Assembly (NCBI RefSeq): GCF_014884385.1
Contig: NZ_WKFH01000003.1
Coordinates: forward strand, 1,286,001-1,350,000
DNA from: Phycobacter azelaicus
Lineage (GTDB): Bacteria > Pseudomonadota > Alphaproteobacteria > Rhodobacterales > Rhodobacteraceae
Length of the DNA: 64,000 nucleotides
Direction: 5' to 3'
The translations under genes were made by a program, and so were the position numbers. The stretch's first letter is position 1. Each line of letters begins with the position of its first letter. Below, piece by piece: positions 60,291 to 64,000 of the stretch. The notes under the pieces are model-generated. The model ran no database searches, was not told where the DNA came from, and was given only the letters and a program-made list of their open reading frames with translations.

Positions 60291-61131
60291 TACAAGAGCA
60301 CATACCCGCGAACCCGGTCTGCGCCTGTGGCTGTCGGGGGGCTGGATCACCATTCTGGTGCTGGCTGCCCTGCTTGCCCCCTGGATCAGTCCGCATGACC
60401 CGTTGGCGCAGGATCTGTTCGCCGGGCGCATGCCGCCCTTCTGGCAGGCGGGGGCCGATCCCAACTACCTGCTTGGCACAGATTCCCTGGGCCGTGATGT
60501 CCTGAGCCGCATTCTGCATGGTGCGCGCCTCGCCTTGACTGTGGCGCTGATTGCCGGGGTTCTGACCTGCCTGATCGGCGCCGCGCTGGGGCTGATCGCG
60601 GGTTACTATGGCGGTTGGGCCGATCTGGTGATCTCGCGCCTTGTTGACATCTGGATGGCCTTCCCGCCGGTGCTCTTTGCGATCCTGCTGATCGCTGTCC
60701 TAGGCACCGGCATGACCTCGATCATTATCGCCATCGTGGTGATCGACTGGACGCGGTTCGCCCGCGTCATTCGGGCCGAGGCGATGAGCCAGTCCAAGAT
60801 GGATTATGTGGCCTCGGCCCAAGTGGTGGGGCGCAGCCGGTTTGGTACCGCCCTGACCGAGATCCTGCCCAATGTGCTGCCCACCATCGTGGCGCTTCTG
60901 ACGCTGGAGATGGGCATCGCGGTCATCGTTGAGGCGATCCTCAGCTTTGTGAACCTGTCGATTTCCACCGATGCGCCCACATGGGGCGGGATGATCGCCG
61001 AGGGGCGTACCTCGGTGCATCAGGCCTGGTGGGTGCTGGTCTTCCCGTTGGTCGCCCTGTTCTTCACCGTCCTCAGTTTCTCCCAATTGGGTGAGGGGCT
61101 GAAGGACCATTTCGATCCGGTGCTGCGATGA
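60283..61131 (+). CDS. ABC transporter permease, DppC-like
   Basis: The 282-residue protein has five to six helices and the N-terminal LLAPWISPHDPLAQD segment typical of DppC. LLGTDSLGRDVLSRILHGARL (residues ~63-83) and the EAA loop SQVVGRSRFGTALTEILPNV are present. It pairs with the DppB-like subunit to form the membrane channel. The start lies inside the previous gene's end, and its stop overlaps the ATPase start. Confidence 0.92.
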   Translation: MRDTRAHTREPGLRLWLSGGWITILVLAALLAPWISPHDPLAQDLFAGRMPPFWQAGADPNYLLGTDSLGRDVLSRILHGARLALTVALIAGVLTCLIGAALGLIAGYYGGWADLVISRLVDIWMAFPPVLFAILLIAVLGTGMTSIIIAIVVIDWTRFARVIRAEAMSQSKMDYVASAQVVGRSRFGTALTEILPNVLPTIVALLTLEMGIAVIVEAILSFVNLSISTDAPTWGGMIAEGRTSVHQAWWVLVFPLVALFFTVLSFSQLGEGLKDHFDPVLR

Positions 61132-62000
61132 GCTTTCTGTCCATTCAAGACCTGACCGTGCGGCTGCGGGGCAACCTGCCGATTCTGCGCCGTGTCTCCA
61201 TCGATGTGGCGGCGGGAGAGGTGCGCGCCCTCGTTGGCGAAAGCGGCGCGGGCAAATCCATGATTGGCAAATCGGTTCTGGGCACCCTGCCGCAGGCGCT
61301 GGGCATCACCGGTGGGCGGATCATCCTGGACGGCGAGGATCTGGAGCAGCTCTCCCCCCGTGCCCGCCGCCAAAGGATCGGCGCCAAGGTCGCTTTGATC
61401 CCGCAGGATCCCTTGACCGCGCTCAACCCCTCGCGCCGGGTCGGGCCGCAGATCACCAATCGCCTCGTCGATATCCTCGGCTGGACCCGCAAGGCGGCTG
61501 ATGCCCGCGCGCTGGAGCTTTTGGCAGAGGTCCATATCCCCGATCCCGCCCGTGTTGTGCGCGCCTACCCGCACGAGCTGTCGGGGGGGATGCGCCAGCG
61601 GATCCTAATCGCTTCGGCTTTTGCGGCAGAGCCGAAGCTGATTATCGCGGACGAGCCGACAACCGCGCTGGATGTGACCGTGCAGAAACAGATCCTTCGG
61701 CTGATCTCGGAGATGCAGCAGCGCCACGGCACCGCGCTCTTGTTCGTGACCCATGATCTGGGTGTGGTCTCCAAGGTCTGCCAGACCATGACCGTGCTCT
61801 ATTCTGGCATGGTGGTCGAGGACACGAATGTGCGCGATTTCTTCGCCAGCCCAGGGCATCCCTATTCGGCGGCCCTGTTGGCAGCGACGCCGAAATACAC
61901 CGATCCGGACGGTAGCCTGACCCCGGTGCCAGATGCGGTGATCCGCGCGGTCGAGGAAGAAGTCGCGGGTTTTGATCGCGAGATGGAGGGCGCGGCATGA
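61128..62000 (+). CDS. ABC transporter ATP-binding protein, DppD-like
   Basis: The 290-residue ATPase has Walker A GESGAGKSMIG near residues 37-47, the signature LSGGMRQR near 152-159, Walker B LIIADEPTTALD near 171-182, and the H-loop in FVTHDLGVVS. One of two nucleotide-binding subunits for the importer. Four-base overlaps link it to its neighbours. Confidence 0.95.
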   Translation: MSFLSIQDLTVRLRGNLPILRRVSIDVAAGEVRALVGESGAGKSMIGKSVLGTLPQALGITGGRIILDGEDLEQLSPRARRQRIGAKVALIPQDPLTALNPSRRVGPQITNRLVDILGWTRKAADARALELLAEVHIPDPARVVRAYPHELSGGMRQRILIASAFAAEPKLIIADEPTTALDVTVQKQILRLISEMQQRHGTALLFVTHDLGVVSKVCQTMTVLYSGMVVEDTNVRDFFASPGHPYSAALLAATPKYTDPDGSLTPVPDAVIRAVEEEVAGFDREMEGAA

Positions 62001-62800
62001 GCGATGTGATCTATGACGTAAAGGATCTGCGGCTCAGCTTTCCCGATATGTCGCGCAAGCCAATTCTTGGTCCCGCGCCCCGCATCGAGATCCTCAAAGG
62101 TCTGACCTTCCAGATCCCCAAGGGCGAGGTGCTGGGTATTGTCGGCGGGTCTGGCTCTGGCAAATCCACCCTCGGGCGGGCGCTGATCCGGCTGATTGAA
62201 CCGGACAGCGGCCAGATCGATTTCGAGGGAACAGACATCACCCATATGGGCGAGGACGAACTGCGACCCCTGCGGCGTCGGTTCCAGATGATCTTTCAGG
62301 ATCCCCTGTCCTCGCTCAACCCGCGCCGCCGGGTGGCGGGGATCATCGCCGGGCCTTTGCGCCTGCAGGGGCTAGAGGGGATCGATACCCGCGTCAATGA
62401 GGCGCTGGATATGGTGGGCCTGCCCCGCAGCTTTGCCAGCCGCTATCCGCATGAATTGTCCGGCGGACAGCGTCAGCGCGTCGGGATCGCCCGCGCCATC
62501 GCCCTAAGCCCCGATTTCATTCTGGCGGATGAGATCGTCTCGGGGCTGGATGTATCGAGCCAGGCGCAGGTGCTGAATCTGCTCGAAGAGCTGGTACGCG
62601 AGTTGGGCCTTACGCTGGCCTTCATCAGCCACGACCTGTCGGTGATCCGCCGCCTGTGCAGCCGCATTCTGGTGCTCTATCAAGGCGAAATCGTCGAGAA
62701 CGCCGCCACGGCGGATCTCTTTGCGGCGCCTGCAGCGCCCTACACGCAAGAGCTGTTGTCGGCGATCCCCTTACCTGATCCTGATCAGGTCTGGGCCTAA
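61997..62800 (+). CDS. ABC transporter ATP-binding protein, DppF-like
   Basis: The 267-residue ATPase has Walker A GGSGSGKSTLG near residues 49-59, LSGGQRQRVGIARAIA near 154-169, Walker B FILADEIVSGLD near 174-185 and FISHDLSVIRRL. DEIVS replaces the common DEPTS in the Walker B region. It pairs with the DppD-like subunit. Its stop faces the convergent PLP gene 12 bp away. Confidence 0.94.
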   Translation: MSDVIYDVKDLRLSFPDMSRKPILGPAPRIEILKGLTFQIPKGEVLGIVGGSGSGKSTLGRALIRLIEPDSGQIDFEGTDITHMGEDELRPLRRRFQMIFQDPLSSLNPRRRVAGIIAGPLRLQGLEGIDTRVNEALDMVGLPRSFASRYPHELSGGQRQRVGIARAIALSPDFILADEIVSGLDVSSQAQVLNLLEELVRELGLTLAFISHDLSVIRRLCSRILVLYQGEIVENAATADLFAAPAAPYTQELLSAIPLPDPDQVWA

Positions 62801-62812
62801 GGCGGGGCTATT

Positions 62813-63943
62813 TCAGCAGACATCGAAGGGGCGCCACGTCTGGCTGATACGCGCGCCGTCAAAGACCTGCAACTCGGGGAATTGCTGGAGCACGGCCTCA
62901 GATTGTGTTGGGCGAAACACCAACTGGCTTGGCTCTACTGCGTGCCGTGGCAAGCAGAACCCATGTTGGTTTGAGGAGGGCGCAAAGAACGGGCTGGCGC
63001 TCAGGCCGACTGGGAAAACCGGATCTGCCATCCATTTGCCGCCATAGCAGAAAGCGATGCGATCCCGGATGACACCGGTCTTTTGCAGGATGCGGGTCAG
63101 ACGCGGATGGCCGGGCAATTGATGGTCATAAATCTTCAGAACCGGCGTCACGATAAAGGCTGCCGGTTCGATCTGTGCGTTGATGGGTTGATCAAAGTCG
63201 GATGGCTTGATCATCAAGGATCCGATAGTGAAATCATTCGCAGGCCCCGACATCGGCAATCCAAGAAGGGTCGAACTGCCGGCGGTGTTGATGATCTCGC
63301 GCTGATCTGGCGTCAAGCAGTCAGCAAAATCAGCCAGCCGTCTCATCGCCTCGGCCTGGGCGTTTTTCCCGCCGCCAAGGATTTTGGGCAGGGCGTGGAT
63401 ATGGGCCTCATATCCCATAAGACCACAGACCTTTAGCTGACCCGTCTGGCCAAGAATGACACGCAGATCCGCTGGTTCGGCAAAACCCCCGCGACCAAGG
63501 CCGATATTGACCTCAAAAGCGATGCGAAGTGTGGTTTCGGTTTGCTCTGCCAGTGCTCGGTACTCGGCAAGACGGGCTGCGCTGTCGATGAGCCATGTGA
63601 CCTGATTGGCGAGCGGAGTCTGATCGATGAATGTTGCCGCCGCCGCAACGGGCATGGGCTTGCCCAAAAGGATTTCTGCCCTGGGAAAATGTTCCAGAAG
63701 TTGCGCCGTCAGCGGGAGGTGAAAGGACATCACCCGCTGTGTTCCAAATACCTCAAAGCCTTGTTTAAGCAGGGCAGGCACCGGGATGGATTTATCGGCA
63801 AGACGCAAACGATCCGTGTTGGGTAGGGCCTTGCGTATTGTCTTCAGGTTCTTTGTCAGACGCTCGGCATCAATGACCAGCGCCGGGCGATGCAAGCCAG
63901 CCAGTTTGACCGCATGGATCAACCGTTCGTAGTAGTGGGTCAT
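62813..63943 (-). CDS. PLP-dependent amino acid deaminase/aldolase-like protein (alanine racemase N-terminal fold)
   Basis: The 376-residue protein has an alanine-racemase-like TIM barrel with ALVIDAERLTKNLKTI near residues 21-36, a likely PLP Lys in LRLADKSIPVPALLKQ near residue 51, and VCGLMGYEAHIHALPK and INTAGSSTLLGLP further on. It resembles D-threonine aldolase or D-serine dehydratase-like enzymes rather than a true racemase, since a C-terminal beta domain with the usual racemase Tyr is not apparent. The start overlaps the stop of the next upstream gene in ATGA, tying it to the partial gene at the window edge. Confidence 0.8.
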   Translation of the reverse strand: MTHYYERLIHAVKLAGLHRPALVIDAERLTKNLKTIRKALPNTDRLRLADKSIPVPALLKQGFEVFGTQRVMSFHLPLTAQLLEHFPRAEILLGKPMPVAAAATFIDQTPLANQVTWLIDSAARLAEYRALAEQTETTLRIAFEVNIGLGRGGFAEPADLRVILGQTGQLKVCGLMGYEAHIHALPKILGGGKNAQAEAMRRLADFADCLTPDQREIINTAGSSTLLGLPMSGPANDFTIGSLMIKPSDFDQPINAQIEPAAFIVTPVLKIYDHQLPGHPRLTRILQKTGVIRDRIAFCYGGKWMADPVFPVGLSASPFFAPSSNQHGFCLPRHAVEPSQLVFRPTQSEAVLQQFPELQVFDGARISQTWRPFDVC

Positions 63944-64000
63944 AGGCCTAGAAGTCTTGCGATATAGGGCGTGACCAGGCGGTTCTGTGGGTCCAGCTCC
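63940..64000 (-). CDS. Partial C-terminus, probably FAD-binding (lactone) oxidase
   Basis: Only about 19 codons before the TGA at 63940 are visible, encoding ELDPQNRLVTPYIARLLGL. The DPxxRLVTPYIARLL pattern fits the C terminus of FAD-linked oxidases (arabinonolactone-oxidase type), which are often encoded beside the alanine-racemase-fold gene in this lineage. The ATGA overlap supports one operon. The rest lies outside the window. Confidence 0.5.
   Translation of the reverse strand, partial: ELDPQNRLVTPYIARLLGL

Noticed and set aside
1-64000. tRNA and rRNA genes.
   Set aside because: No tRNA cloverleaf with a GGTTCGAATCC-like T arm or rRNA core segment was recognised by eye; a tRNAscan run would settle this.

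Overview
The window reads as chromosomal DNA of a marine alphaproteobacterium of the Rhodobacteraceae, most likely the Roseobacter group (Phaeobacter, Ruegeria or Leisingera type). The support is high GC, dense short-spaced operons, and lineage-typical genes: a Rhodobacter-type porin, proteins resembling DUF2125 and DUF3576, a TIGR03862-like flavoprotein, a GTP cyclohydrolase II with a long N-terminal extension, and several methylamine-type FAD/GcvT oxidoreductases. No tRNA, rRNA, insertion sequence, phage gene or CRISPR array was seen.

Positions 1-16 kb are mostly housekeeping on the minus strand: an inositol-phosphatase family gene cut by the window edge, pmbA/tldE, a secreted DUF2125-like protein, a short-chain dehydrogenase/enoyl-CoA hydratase pair, a small HNH nuclease, a flavoprotein, a glutathione transferase, and a DUF3576-leuS-lptE-holA run. 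A porin, a YggS-type PLP protein, an L,D-transpeptidase and ribA follow. Positions 16-37 kb carry an OmpR-type response regulator, exonuclease III, a thioredoxin/LON-domain/Trm112 cluster, a UbiH-type hydroxylase, an amidase, an aminotransferase, ftsK-lolA, a lytic transglycosylase, an AEC transporter, hspQ, a gamma-glutamyltransferase, an RsbV/RsbW-like pair, a thiolase, an alpha/beta hydrolase and a free methionine-R-sulfoxide reductase.

Positions 37-45 kb form a same-strand block: XRE-cupin regulator, LysE exporter, FAD/GcvT oxidoreductase, homocysteine methyltransferase, GlxA-type regulator and a second FAD/GcvT oxidoreductase. This is best read as a demethylation module for glycine betaine, dimethylglycine, sarcosine or a similar compound, feeding one-carbon units to folate and homocysteine. 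Two 25-bp GTGAAA-N13-TTTCAC palindromes sit upstream of the XRE gene.

Positions 49-63 kb form the most distinctive block, a divergon. On the minus strand lie a metal-dependent cyclase/hydrolase, a phytoene-dehydrogenase-like FAD oxidoreductase, a MarR regulator and iorA-iorB. On the plus strand lie a paralogous FAD oxidoreductase and a complete Dpp/Opp-type ABC importer. The 120-bp gap between the arms carries overlapping palindromes that could be the MarR operator. I infer an uptake-and-oxidation pathway ending in a 2-oxo acid that IorAB converts to an acyl-CoA; the substrate is unknown.

Scattered between genes is a family of structured repeats with a conserved frame: a CTCCCGC box, a variable hairpin, a TTGGGCC(C)GGCGC-like box, then a second variable hairpin. 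I count seven units at five loci plus one possible decayed unit, all just downstream of a gene end. Their stems differ in sequence but keep pairing.
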